Shown here: piece after piece, positions 22,337-33,549 of the stretch | How positions within the stretch are numbered: the first letter of the stretch is position 1 | Layout: every line of letters begins with the position of its first letter | Assembly: GCA_037576215.1 (NCBI GenBank) | Contig: JBANDB010000008.1 | Coordinates: 682,001-746,000, forward strand | Source: Armillaria gallica | Taxonomy: Eukaryota; Basidiomycota; Agaricomycetes; Agaricales; Physalacriaceae | DNA: 64,000 bases | Reading direction: 5' to 3' | Program-made: the position numbers and the translations under genes | Notes under the pieces: generated by a model | The model's input: only the letters and a program-made list of their open reading frames with translations | The model's database searches: none | Told to the model about the DNA's origin: nothing

Positions 22337-23080
22337 GCTCGGGTTCGTCGAGAGGTATAATCAATGTGACAGGAGTAAGGTTCAAGCTTTGGGTGCTGAT
22401 AGAGACTCGGTTAGATCATTCTCACGATGTCGGCTAACGACCTAGTAGACTAATATAAATGTAGAATAGCGGCTCGTTCAATTCACTCTTTTGTTCCTAA
22501 ATACCACAGCGAACGTACAAGCTTTGTCATACACGGAGTAAGGTAGGGGCCTGAGAGTCCGATACAAAATGAAAGTATTTCAGGATTGAGTCGATGACAA
22601 TGCGCAGCTTAAGCATTGCTGGATTGCGTGCAACAGAGGCCTTGCGACAACTCAATAACTACGGGAATGGAAATGCAAAAGATAAAATCACCTACGGAGG
22701 CCCAACAGAGAAGGGATTGAACGTCTGCATGATAGTCGCACTATCACATTCGAACCATCTCTCGGGTCAGTACTCCTCCACGGGCCATCATCTCCTCACA
22801 CTGCACCGCCACTGCGTACAACTAGGGACACTGACAAATGTACGTCTCGGAAAATACATTCTAAAAATCGTCATACCGCCCTCGAGTACGATTCGGGGTA
22901 GTCCCAAAGCCGACGTGGAGTGAAGTCTTTGATACATGCATGCAAGTAGGAGAGGTACCTTATTTGCTCCGCTGGCGACATCAGAATCAAGGCTCTCCAA
23001 GCTCCTTGTGGGGCTTATCTGTAAATTTGCCAGGTCGTATTGGCATTGTATTCTCCTCCGCTAAGTATCGAAGTGACACG
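22337..23080. other. Intergenic, no secure gene
   Basis: A 109-codon plus frame at 22594-22923 shows no domain and is probably chance. Nothing else was recognised before the MITE-like element. Confidence 0.45.
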
Positions 23081-23455
23081 CACTGCTGGGGCCGGTATGT
23101 TTTTAGGTCCAAAAAGGTAGTTCTAAAAATATTGTGACTTTACGTGCAATCTTTCGATGAGAAAAAGGACGGCCTAAAAACAAGACGGAAGAGAACTCTT
23201 TTTCATACTGTTTTAGGATAAGGAAATCAACGCAAAAAACAGGTCAAAAAGGTGGTTTCCATTGTTCAAAACAATGGAAACGGCTCTTTCTTTGTTAAAG
23301 ACTTGCTCTTTTTGGTGCGTAAGAATATTATACAACACACAATTTCTTCATTATGTTTTTCAGATCCTGTTTTACAGTGGCAAAAAGGCAATCAAGAGTC
23401 GCAACATTTTTAGGATATGTTTTTAGGTCCAAAAAAGCAGTCGACCCCAGCAGTG
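23081..23455. mobile_element. CACT-ended MITE-like element
   Basis: 375 bp with 11-bp perfect inverted ends (CACTGCTGGGG...CCCCAGCAGTG). It is flanked by the 3-bp direct repeat ACG at 23078-23080 and 23456-23458. A direct repeat (atgtttttaggtccaaaaa) lies just inside both ends. It has no coding capacity. CACT ends plus a 3-bp duplication fit the CACTA/EnSpm group of DNA transposons, as a non-autonomous derivative. Confidence 0.8.
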
Positions 23456-23689
23456 ACGCCCGGCGCAGCTGAACTTACAAAAAAAAAATCGACAATGCTG
23501 CGGTTTTGGAATCAACGGACGAGTTGGTCGCACCGAGTACAAGAATCATAACATGCTGATGCCGAAGTCTCCCGAAGAGCGACGGAGATCTCGGACCGAT
23601 TTTGAAGTCTTCGATGACTCGCTTACGTTATCCAAACCATAGATCCTTGAACTTCAAACGTGCTGCCCTATAGTACTAAGGGAATCAGA

Positions 23690-23945
23690 CTCGGAAAAAT
23701 GTGGTCTATCCAGTTATCGCGAAGAGTACGAGTTGTTCCTTTCATGCAGTCACGTAAGGAAAATCGGTGCATATCATGAAATTTCCGACATTCGGCGATG
23801 TCGAGATATATGGTTCGAAAAGGTAGGTACATGTGACGCGTCCGTGGCAAAAGGACACGAGAAGAGACGAGAAGCCAAATAACATGTGGATGTGTCATCA
23901 CAGGATTTATCAATCACTTTATCCAGTACCTCTGGTGGCAGATGT
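23690..23945 (-). pseudogene. F-box protein N-terminal fragment
   Basis: On the minus strand this matches the fragment at 8556-8800: LPPEVLDKVIDKSCDD, then frame changes through RTRHMYLPFRTIYLD and AECRKF. Frameshifts and the absence of a C-terminal part mark it as a remnant. Confidence 0.55.
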
Positions 23946-24190
23946 CTAGTAAGCAGATTGTCGGTTATCTGTTCTATTGGTCACTTGTATCTCACGACCC
24001 ATAGAGCGCTTGCTGCGTCTACTTGGTAAGTTTGTAACGGCTAAATTCCGGACGAACACCTTCAACTCGTAATATCCTCTGACAGAGACAAAGACTTCTA
24101 TATAAACTTGTCACTACAGAGAACTTCTCCAACACGCCAACAGTCACATTGAACGACAACGATACTATTTTGTTCAAACGCGATTCAGTC

Positions 24191-25620
24191 ATGGCGAAGC
24201 AACTAACCTTTTCCCAACGAGCAACACTCTTCCTCGGAGTGTGCCACTTTGGTAAGTGATCATATCGAATCAACCCAAACTTCACTGATATCTCTTGATT
24301 TCAGCATTACGTCTCCCATGGCGTCTTTGCACCTCGTTTTTTACACGTGAACGCAACAAGAGTTGGCGACAAATCTGCACCTCGGTGGTGATATCCACTT
24401 TTCTGACTCGGAGGTATCGCAAAGGCCTACCTGTGCCAGAGTCCATCACCAACTACGCCTCTTGGACAGCGACGACCGGCCTGGAAGCCAACGTTGAAGA
24501 ACTCTGTAATGGTGCCAAGCTCTTATGGGTCGGACCAAAACGCCTGGATAGAGTGATGATGTACTGCCACGGTGAGTTAATTACTCTCGTCTCAACCTAT
24601 GGCAACGGGTGCATCTGGGAGAAAACGTGGCTGGCCCAATTTTGATGTTACAGAGAAAGTTGTTCATCAATGACTGGACCGCATCTCTGATTATATGCTC
24701 GCGACCATGACCATGATATCAATTTCTTGTTATCTTGTTTTGGCTGTCTCGTCATGACCGGCAAACTTACCAACTGAACTACTTATTCCAGGAGGCGGAT
24801 ACATGATTAGCGTCGGTCCGAACACATTCTCTTGGCTCCGATACATGCAATTAGAGCTCGAGAAGCGTGGAGTCGACCTCGGTATCGCCATCGTTGCATA
24901 CAGTGCGTATAATTATCTCGAGGACTTCCGTCACACATTGATCTCGCCGCATCAGACCTCCTTCCTAATGCCGTCTTTCCCAGCCGACTGCGCGAAGCGA
25001 CGGACGGCTTCAACCACCTCATCGCAGCAGGCGTCCTTCCCGAGAATGTAGTTATCGGCGGTGACTCCGCAGGAGGGAACCTCGCACTGCAGCTTCTCTC
25101 CCATATACTCCACCCCCTGCCTTCCATCGAAATAGCCCATGCCACACGCCTTCGTGGTTTGCTCCTTGTTTCTCCTTTCGTCGGAGTCAAAAGAACCTCT
25201 GAAATGCCCTTACCACAGTTAGACGCCCTACACAAGCGCGATTACCTACCGGCTGAATTCCACCGTGAAGTCTGTCTGACGTTTCTCAAGGACGTCCCCG
25301 AGGGTGATATCGCGTACGCAGATGGTTTAGCAGCGCCAGAGGAGTGGTTTAAGCCCTCGGACGAACATGTCGGTCGTATCCTCGTCACAGCAGGTGAATG
25401 GGATTTTTTGGAAGAGAATACTAGGCTATTTCATGAGAAACGCTTGAAGCCATTACATCGAGATGTAAAGCTTGTGGTGGAAAAGGACGGCGAGCATATT
25501 TCGCCAATACTTGACTTTGTCCTGGGAGAAGACGTGGAAAGCGTGTTGACGCCGTTAATAGTTGAGTGGCTGGCTGATACCTTTGAGGCTCGACCAGTCA
25601 CCAGGCTTGATAGACTGTAA
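24191..25620 (+). CDS. HSL-type alpha/beta-hydrolase (esterase/acetyl-hydrolase)
   Basis: Exons 24191-24251, 24305-24571, 24792-24902 and 24956-25620 join in phase to 367 aa. The oxyanion motif HGGGY is created exactly at the splice between exons 2 and 3 and is followed by the nucleophile motif GDSAGGN. The acid is in GEWDFLEENTRLF and the catalytic His in GEHISPILDF. This is the full set for the hormone-sensitive-lipase / acetyl-hydrolase family (alpha/beta-hydrolase fold-3), which hydrolyses short-chain esters. The first 20 residues are mildly hydrophobic (TLFLGVCHF) and could anchor the protein. Intron 2 (220 nt) is unusually long for this region. It is convergent with the F-box gene. Confidence 0.85.
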
Positions 25621-25810
25621 TGATATTGCTTTGCAGCGTAGTCCAATAATGACGGCGAATTTTAAAAACTCTCGACGACATCCCAAGACCGACATCGACA
25701 TCCTAGCCAGAACATTCTTTAAGTCGCGGGTCTGCATTCTAGTGCTATTATGAGTAAAATAAACTACATTAAGCGTCGTTCTAATATTTCTTACCCCGTT
25801 TCCCCGTCCA

Positions 25811-27457
25811 TTACACGTAGTGGATATACTTATCGCCCTGACCACTGGCCGCTGTAGCCTTGATATCAATCTGAAGACCCGCCGCCTTGCAATCCTTCAA
25901 GACCCTAATTCCCTCGTCTGACAACTTCTTGAACTTCGCACTGGGGGTAACCGCCTTTATCATCACCCTCGATAGTTTGGTCGGTTTGGGTGACGGGTCC
26001 CACCGCGCCTTTATCATCGCCACAAAGGCATCATCCACGAAACCAACCTCTTCATTCATCGAGTCACTTATCGTCACCTCCAGAACGCTCAACATTGGAA
26101 GAAAATTGAATTGCGGAGAGCCCTGGTTGTTGGGTGTCGACTCTCCCATGCGCATGATGATCTCCTTGAGAACACTGTCGTTATCTCGGATCCAAAGGCC
26201 TAGACTGAACCGCAGCTGTACGAGCCGGGGAGTCATCTCGAGGATAGGTGCGACAAACTCGTTGAGAAGTGCGTTCGTGATCTTCAAACGATGCAACCAG
26301 CAGCGTGAATTTTCGATGAAGGTGTGCAAAGCAGAGAGCGCATCTTGAGGGCAAGTGAATGCTCCCGGACTAGGAGCGAGTTCGAAGGATCGCAGCGCGG
26401 GAAATTCCACGCTCTCTAGGAGTACGTCTTCGCATGCAGTGAATTCGCGTATCCCGGGGTGAATGATCCGTGGCTGCGCGGGTGCCATCATTCCGAGTCC
26501 CTCTTTCCTGTAATTGGTATTGAATATGAGGAGGAAGGGTGCGGTTCGGACGATGTTGAGGAAATAATCGTGGACATCTTGACGGCAGACTTGTCTGTCA
26601 TCAATGTACACGATCAATTGGGATGTCTGCAAGTGTAGGAGAGGACCATCTCCGAACCCTTTCAGGACTACCTCTCTGAGGTTGGGAGCAGCGGATAAGA
26701 AATTAAACTCCCTATCATGAGCCTGCGGCCAGATGTCTGCCAGGTAAATGTGACAGCAGGTTAAGATATCTAGCTTGCCGGTGGCTGCGGAGAGTGCTGG
26801 TAACATTGTCATTGGAATGGACAGTCGGGCGTCGTCCCAATTGCATGATCTCTGCAGAATGAGGTCCAGAACGCCATTCGTGACCGCCTCGTCGGCCTCC
26901 GTCTCGGAAACGCAGAGATGGAAAACATAGCCTTCGGACTTGTGGTTGGCTCGTTCGAGCACGGTGTTAAGGATGGATAAATAGTCTCTCTTCACCATCT
27001 CGCCCAGTTTGGGAGTATGGATGCTCATGCTATTCCAGATACTGGGACAAAAACTAAGAGCAGCGGCTCTCCATGTGCGACAGACCTGGGTCAACGACCA
27101 GGGTTCTGTGGCTAAGTCAAAGGCGTGGTAGAAGGAGGGGTTTGTCTCGACCGTGTAGAGAAAAATCTCCGTGAGGATCTCGAGGGGAACACGGCGTGCG
27201 GGGGAGAGTACGGTGTCGTATTGGTATGATATCTCCTGGATTCGAGCGCGCTCAGCTTCTAGCTTTGCAATGGCGGCATTGACTTCGGCAAGCGAGGCGC
27301 GGACCTCAGCTTGGTGCGCATTGAGAGAGCGGACATCTGAGGAAGAGGGAAGATCGTTGTTCCGTAGAAGGGATGGCAACTCTTTGTCGCAGCGGTAGAT
27401 TACCGTGCTCGAGTTGGGCAGGGCACGATTGGAACATTGTTCGCACAGCGCTGGCAT
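25811..27457 (-). CDS. F-box protein with coiled-coil N-terminus
   Basis: A single exon of 548 aa, opening MPALCEQC. A coiled coil at about residues 45-80 (ASLAEVNAAIAKLEAERARI) is followed by an F-box at about 88-135 (RRVPLEILTEIFLYTVE, WSLTQVCRTWRAAALS). About 400 residues of irregular leucine-rich-like sequence follow. This architecture is among the most common in mushroom genomes. The F-box binds Skp1 and the C-terminal part presents substrates to an SCF ubiquitin ligase, but the target is unknown. It is intact and without introns, unlike the F-box remnants elsewhere in the window. Confidence 0.85.
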   Translation of the reverse strand: MPALCEQCSNRALPNSSTVIYRCDKELPSLLRNNDLPSSSDVRSLNAHQAEVRASLAEVNAAIAKLEAERARIQEISYQYDTVLSPARRVPLEILTEIFLYTVETNPSFYHAFDLATEPWSLTQVCRTWRAAALSFCPSIWNSMSIHTPKLGEMVKRDYLSILNTVLERANHKSEGYVFHLCVSETEADEAVTNGVLDLILQRSCNWDDARLSIPMTMLPALSAATGKLDILTCCHIYLADIWPQAHDREFNFLSAAPNLREVVLKGFGDGPLLHLQTSQLIVYIDDRQVCRQDVHDYFLNIVRTAPFLLIFNTNYRKEGLGMMAPAQPRIIHPGIREFTACEDVLLESVEFPALRSFELAPSPGAFTCPQDALSALHTFIENSRCWLHRLKITNALLNEFVAPILEMTPRLVQLRFSLGLWIRDNDSVLKEIIMRMGESTPNNQGSPQFNFLPMLSVLEVTISDSMNEEVGFVDDAFVAMIKARWDPSPKPTKLSRVMIKAVTPSAKFKKLSDEGIRVLKDCKAAGLQIDIKATAASGQGDKYIHYV

Positions 27458-29624
27458 CTCGTGTTGACCTGGAAAAGAAGGTGCGTAATTAGCAGACGTA
27501 GCGATGCCTGTGAGAAGGATTTGAACTCACCTTTACGACGAAAGCTGAAATCTAACAATGTGAGTTCTATGAGAAAAGAAAGGACGCAGTTGTCTGGGAA
27601 CGCGAGATATACGGACTACCGCGTCGCTGAGGCGACAGTCCGAACAGATGGTGGTTGTAGGCAGAGTATCGGAACGGAAGTTGTCTGTACTTCAGGGGGC
27701 TGCTACTTGCCGATACGGCAGTGAATTTTGATCGAAAGCCTGGATTCATCGTGGTCTCCTAAACCGGTACGTATGAAGATACGTCGTTCTAGCAGTGAAG
27801 ATTACATTCTTTCTTGTATATTTTGGAGTGCTTCGGCCTCGAGTGCCCTGGGCGGAACATCTTCCGATTTGACAAGTGTCACCGCCGTTCCCGGGCCACT
27901 TTTGACCCCATCATGTCCCAAAGACTGCCGCCAAGCACGCTTCATCTTGTTCACGTTGTCAAAAAGCATCTGGAAGGTAGGGTGGCGCCAAAGGCGCGTA
28001 TCTGATTGTCGGCTTATCTGATGCTAAGACATGAACTTGAAGACTTGAAAGAACTGTACTGTATGCCACGGAAACGCACTCAACATGGAGATGATGTCTC
28101 GTACATGTGAAGAGAAAGATAGAAAAGATGATGTCGTGAGTCTAGCGAAGGTGTAATAGCGTCAAGATTGCCACGATCACACCCTGGATCATGAATGAGC
28201 GGTGCAACACAGCGAAAAACATATCGAGGACCTACATACCAGCCATGGTTCTGTGTGCATGATCGTAGGACCCCCGACGAGACAGTATCGAATGCCGGTG
28301 CCGTGGTCAGGCTCACGCTCAAGGGTAGGACATTGGAGTCGTTATTTGCGGCCTCTTCAAGTTGCTTGTGATCCTCCTTGCTCAAAGCACAGGCGGAGGT
28401 TACCGCAAATATAGCTGGGGATATATTGCTATCTTGTCCTGACTGTTGTTCATCCACCATGGGAGCAAGCCCTACGATATCCTCTCTTGCGCACAAAGGT
28501 CTAGCACTCGGCCAACCGTGTAGACTCCGCGTAACGCGATCCAGCACTACAGAGAGTGCCCAGTTGACGAGCGCGATTTGTGTGCAATTGGGAAGAGGTA
28601 TTTGTAGAGCCGGTTGGAGACGAAGCGTGGGAGAGCATACCAGGGAAGGGTGAAATGAGGCTCGTCGACCTTCCGGTCGTGATATGAGATGGCGTCCGAG
28701 TTCCTGTACAAAGATTCACAATACCGGCTACTTGAGAGTTATTGCAAACAAAAGTAGAGATGCGCTGTACGAGTGAAGCATGCTGTGCATATTTGCCTCG
28801 GGTTCGGCGAATAGCGCAAAAAGAAAAGCGCCCATGGTTTCAAAGCCCGCCTTGCGCGACGCAGTTATGACAAGTTGAAGCAGATTCGCAACGCTATGTA
28901 AAGGGTACGAGCCTTCGCCTCTTTGCATGGTGAGAAGCATGTCGTCAAAACGGCCAGAAGAGAAGTGTTTCTCTGAAAGACGGAATCGCTGCTTTTCGAG
29001 CTCGAGCTAGGTGAACTGGAGTAGTTCTGTAGTTGTCAGGAGAAAGAGACGAGAGCATACGATTGACCAGAAAAGCAGGAGGTCTTAAGGGAATCGATGA
29101 GTATAGAAGGAGTTGGTTGGGCATCACAGGATGGCTATATGAAGAGGAAAATCCTCCATACTCTGTCAAGCAAATGAGGAGAGTGATTTGATCAATCTCA
29201 GCTAGCAACTTACTATATGGCAAGTAATCGATCGCCAGATGCAGGCCAAACATGGGAATATGGCTGCCTCTGATGAGTCTCGGTAATGACCTGTTCCTCA
29301 CATTCACGGTCAACTACGGGCGATTGTCTATGTATGGACGCCTCATCTATGGTTTTAGGGTCCATAATATAGTGGAATGTCATAAAAATATGTCTCGGGG
29401 AGCAGCGTGAGCGTGTAGAGCAATGGAAGGACGACGCGACGTCACAGTCGTAGGCCGCCGATTCCAAGTTTAGACGCCCACAATGCCGCATCGCGGCCAT
29501 CACTATTTTCAAGCACCGCTCACCCCTGTCCCTCGATCAAATCCCAGACTCGGACCAAATTCACACACTTTAGATAGATCAAAACGTTTACGGCCATCAT
29601 ACTTCCCTGAATAAACCCAGCTGG
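27458..29624. other. Gene-poor stretch with decayed frames
   Basis: On the minus strand from 29512 down to 28080 a series of medium frames with hydrophobic pieces (SYSASLLLFAITL, LPWYALPRFVSNRLY) could be exons of a decayed multi-pass membrane gene. I could not join them with consistent splice phases, so no gene is called. The first 600 bp (27458-28080) hold nothing recognisable. Confidence 0.35.
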
Positions 29625-31031
29625 ATGAAGAACAAAAATTACATTTCAGCCCTTTCCCCAATCTATCTCGTTCCCGTGGAAATTCTCACCCTAATCCTGC
29701 AATACGCAGTCGACAGCCCATACAATGTTTTCGATCTTGCGAACGGTCCTTGGATCTTTGGGCGAGTTTGCAGTCGATGGAGGGCAATCACCGAACACGA
29801 AAGTTGTTGTTGGGCTAATATGGTTATTTCCTGTCGTTTGGAAGAGAAAGGAAAGGGTGGGCTAGTAATGTTACAGCATGCTTTAACACACAGCAAGAAT
29901 CAGCCTCTCTCATTCTCTTTCACATGCACCCCGTACAACGCACCCGGCGGCATGTTCTTCCTGGCGCTCATTTCTAACTCCACACGTTGGACCCACGTTT
30001 CGCTGTGCATAGGGCCAACGCTCATCTCACTGTTACCTTTGGTCCACGGAAAGCTGCCTCGCTTGTCATATCTCAAATCCCGCAACACAGGCGCAATGGA
30101 TTGCCAAGCCATATTCGCTGCCTTCAAGGATGCTCCAGAACTGAGAGTGGTACACCTGGACACACAATACGCTTTCCATATAGCTCTCCCGTTTTCGAAT
30201 CTTGTTGAGTTTCGGCACGATAGGGGGAGGACTCCGCGCTGCCTACTCGCCGCAGTGACGGTTCGCAATTACCTCGATTTCATTCAGCATAACACCAAGC
30301 TTCAATCGTTCTACATGATAACATACTCTTCTAACTTGATACAGGATGTGTTACCCTTGGTTCACAACTCGTCTCTTCGCGAATTGACCGCATGCGAACC
30401 TTCGTTGATCCGTAACCTTATTCTCCCCTCCTTGGATGTATTCAATCTACATGTGTGTGACCCACAGTACCTGGAATACGCAGACTATGGACCCCATGCT
30501 CTTCAGAGTCTCCTCAAGAGATCCCAATGCTCCCTTATGAAATTGTCTGTATACGGGGTCCGGGCGAATGTCATCGGGAGTACAGATTTCATCGGTATAC
30601 TACGATTGAGTCCATCTCTTCGAGTACTGTCCCTCGAATGGAAGGAATGGAATACTTGGGCGGCAGAGGAGATGGGATATTTTGTTGAGTCAATGTCGGC
30701 TATGAAACATTTGTTGACGGCGCCCTCCACAGTTGAAATGATTCCACAGCTGGAGCGCCTTCAGCTATCCATAGACGTTGCGTCGAGTGTGGACCCTTTC
30801 GTTGACGCTGTCGCTAATGTGAGGATAGATCATGCATTCGTCGACATGGTCTCTCGCCGACCACGGTTATCTACGAAGCTCTCGGCGCGCGCAAGAGGTA
30901 TGCTGCTGACTCGTAGACCCTTTGTGATTGCGGACCGCGAGCTCGACCGTCTGAGGGAGATGCGGAGAGATGGGCACGATATCAGTATCGAAGTGTACGA
31001 AGGGAATGATGTGCTGGATGTGCTCCAGTGA
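29625..31031 (+). CDS. F-box protein
   Basis: A single exon of 468 aa. The F-box lies near the N-terminus (residues 12-55: LVPVEILTLILQYAV, ANGPWIFGRVCSRWRAI). Leucine-rich irregular sequence follows to the C-terminus (RRPRLSTKLSARARG, ELDRLREMRRDGHD). It lacks the N-terminal coiled coil of the 25.8-kb gene. Its last ~130 codons are the source of the inverted remnant at 1417-1840. Likely role: substrate receptor of an SCF ubiquitin ligase. It is convergent with the glycosylase-like gene 261 bp away. Confidence 0.8.
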   Translation: MKNKNYISALSPIYLVPVEILTLILQYAVDSPYNVFDLANGPWIFGRVCSRWRAITEHESCCWANMVISCRLEEKGKGGLVMLQHALTHSKNQPLSFSFTCTPYNAPGGMFFLALISNSTRWTHVSLCIGPTLISLLPLVHGKLPRLSYLKSRNTGAMDCQAIFAAFKDAPELRVVHLDTQYAFHIALPFSNLVEFRHDRGRTPRCLLAAVTVRNYLDFIQHNTKLQSFYMITYSSNLIQDVLPLVHNSSLRELTACEPSLIRNLILPSLDVFNLHVCDPQYLEYADYGPHALQSLLKRSQCSLMKLSVYGVRANVIGSTDFIGILRLSPSLRVLSLEWKEWNTWAAEEMGYFVESMSAMKHLLTAPSTVEMIPQLERLQLSIDVASSVDPFVDAVANVRIDHAFVDMVSRRPRLSTKLSARARGMLLTRRPFVIADRELDRLREMRRDGHDISIEVYEGNDVLDVLQ

Positions 31032-32580
31032 CAAATAGCTCATTGTTACACCATGTCATGTTGTTCGTATACATGGGATCATTATAATTGGTTGACGTTT
31101 CGCTATGGCTCACTATGGCTCTGCCACTGGATTGAAGGATGGATGCTGTGCTGAATAAGGACTGGCATCTAATGGAAACTTTCTCGATTTGAACACCCAG
31201 CCACGAAACTGCAAGCGAATCGTGAACTAGAAACGCGGAGACATGGGAATGACTTTGGCTGGGAGGACATCCCCATGGCGGCTCCTCCCAATCAATCGCT
31301 TTGTTTTTTGTCCTGTATGTTATGTATCAACGTGATATACTTTCGCCACGATTTCAGAAACTTCTTACCTCCGCAACTCCGTTCGCTCGCCCATCATCTT
31401 CACACTTTACATCCTTGAGGGCTTCAATGCAGCCCATCAATTTCATGTACTTTGTTGGGGACGACGAAATGCCTTTCCCCCGTGCACCCACGAATTCCTC
31501 CAGCTTCGCCTTTCCATCCAAGCCGGTCTGATATTCTGCTATATACGCATTCAAGGTCTTGTATTTCAATCCAGAGAGCTCTTTACGTGGAAGAACACCG
31601 AGTAGCGTTTGCGCTCGTCCATTTGCCGTCAATTTCTCAGGGCTAACGAAATAACGGTAAGGCTGGGAGATGAATTCCACTCGAGGGTGAGAAGGAGAAG
31701 CCGTGGTACCAGGATGGGAGAGATCGAGGCCGATGCGAGGTGATTTATATATGTGGGGTCTGGGGTTTGCGCCGATTGGAGCCGGACAAAGGAACATGTG
31801 TGTTTTTCTTTCGCCTATGCACGGACTTTTGAAAGCGTTAATGTCATTCCCCCAGTGATCCTGGACAAGGTCTGAGATCCTTTCTGCCCCGCTGAGCAGT
31901 AGGATATGATCCACTAGGAGAGATGGACCTGAGATTATTTTTCCCGAGTTCAAGTCGCGGAGGGTGCGTAAAAGCACGCCGCCGTACGCTTCCTTCTCTA
32001 CAGGCTGGGAACTTGAAGGAAAGTACGGCGATTTGGTAGGGGTGACACCACTTATCGTGAGATCCAAACCCTTGCGCGTCCCGCCTCTATATCCAGAGGT
32101 GCTGATTAGAGTTTGTGTCGAATCATCAGACCGTCTAGGAGTGCGGTGAAAATACCTGGACATATCAGTTTTCAGGTAGGTAATGGTAGCAAATTGTGGT
32201 TCCCTACCATTGACCTGCTGTCCTTTGCTCCTGGCTTCCGTGAGTAAATGGGTCCCGGTGACAGGTCGAATTCCAGAAATAAAACTCCATCTCCATGATT
32301 TGAAGTTTGGTTTCCACCAAGTCGGGCACTGTGTCTGACCCCAGACGCGTCTGAACCACAATAAGAAAATCATGTAGTAGCGTTGAGCCAATATTGTCGA
32401 AACGTTGCCGGATAGACGATGGTTCCAGAAGATCAGAAAAATCAAGAAGACGCTGAAAGGCATGCAAGCTCTCTTCATCAGAGTAGTTCTTTGCCCTCTT
32501 CGCAAGATTTGCGGCGTCAGGTAATCCTGGAGACATCTTCCTCTTGGATCTGCTCGTCATTTTGACCTCGCTTCGACAGG
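30640..32580 (-). repeat. Inverted segmental duplication, right copy
   Basis: Covers the 3' third of the F-box gene, the intergenic region and the whole glycosylase-like gene. The inverse complement is at 1-1840, about 29 kb away, with conserved intron positions and shared intergenic text (ggcagag, catgtatacga). The left copy may continue beyond the window start. Confidence 0.85.
31292..32560 (-). CDS. AAG/MPG-like DNA glycosylase-fold protein, copy 2
   Basis: Exons 32560-32208, 32155-31369 and 31312-31292 give 386 aa, with introns of 52 and 56 nt. It is intact. The motif order is like copy 1 but with GQWYFHR complete across the first splice, GGVLLRTLRDLNSGKIISGP, and PRIGLDLSH...QPYRYFVSPEKL. 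The presumed active-site Glu lies in the LQIMEMEFYF strand (about residue 90). Position and order parallel human AAG (VETEAY, ACVLLRALEP, SGPSKL, ARVGVGH...LRFYV). The start could be extended in frame to 32683. If the fold assignment holds, this is a divergent base-excision-repair-type protein. Substrate recognition residues were not verified. Confidence 0.75.
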
Positions 32581-33549
32581 CCAGCTGATGAACCGATGCA
32601 GCCAATGTTGACCGTCGTATTCTCGGTGGGACGCCGCCGGGGCCGAACAAAATGTGTTGCCAAGCGCAACCAAATATCCTCAATTTCTGGTGTCAACTCC
32701 TGACGCTAAGTAATGTTGTATTTTTCCTTCTGCCTCGCCCACGGATTTTCTGTTGGTTAGTTTCGTGAAATTGGTGTTGTTTTCTATGTTGTATCTTGGT
32801 GAATCCTTCAGAATACGCAACGACTACATCGGAATATTCTTTTCGTGACGGCGACGTGCGGTGGTAGCCATTAATTGTGTTTTCAGAATGGACAGGGCGG
32901 CGGAGGCGCCGCTATTGGTGAGCATGCTCTATACTGTTTTTACTTTGTTGCCTGACTGCGCATTTATTCACTTCAGGACAGGATATATTCACGTTTTCGT
33001 ATTGAGTCGGCCCGTAATGTACGACACTCACACTGATGCCGTGTTCGCGCATACATATGCTCTGTTGTCGAGACTACGAGCGAGGAGACAGTCTTCTCTA
33101 CAGGAGAGTATTGCCGACAATGACGATGATACTGCTGACCGGTCAATGGATGGCATTCAGCGTGGACCTATACAGCGTCTCATTCTGGAAGCTAAGGTCC
33201 CCCGAGCTTGTGCCTAGTGCGGCTGACACGTCAACAGTACACATGGTGGAACGAGATAAATGGGCCTGATGCACAATGCTCCGAGATACTTGTCAAAGCA
33301 GTGAAGAAATGTCGGAAGTGGTAACGGCACCACTTTTTTTATTACGGGATATCCACTCACACTATTCTAGGTTTCGTCTTCAAGGTATCAGGTAGATAAA
33401 CGCTGACGAGGACACGGTCCTTGAGGCTTTAGCACCGAATACCCGTTTCAATGAAGCATTCCAGAATAAATATTCTCTCCGAATCAGTTGCACGGGTAGT
33501 TCACTTTTCTTGTCCGCAGTGTATGGTACGCTGACGGTAATGTAACAGT
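32581..33549. other. Uncertain region upstream of the Gly-rich pseudogene
   Basis: A plus frame of 118 codons (32861-33217) has no recognised domain. Some of it could be 5' exons of the pseudogene downstream, but no match to the intact paralogue's first 250 residues was found. Confidence 0.35.

Noticed and set aside
28080..29512. A multi-pass membrane gene on the minus strand
   Set aside because: Hydrophobic pieces occur in different frames, but no set of splice sites joined them in phase. Left as an unassigned stretch.
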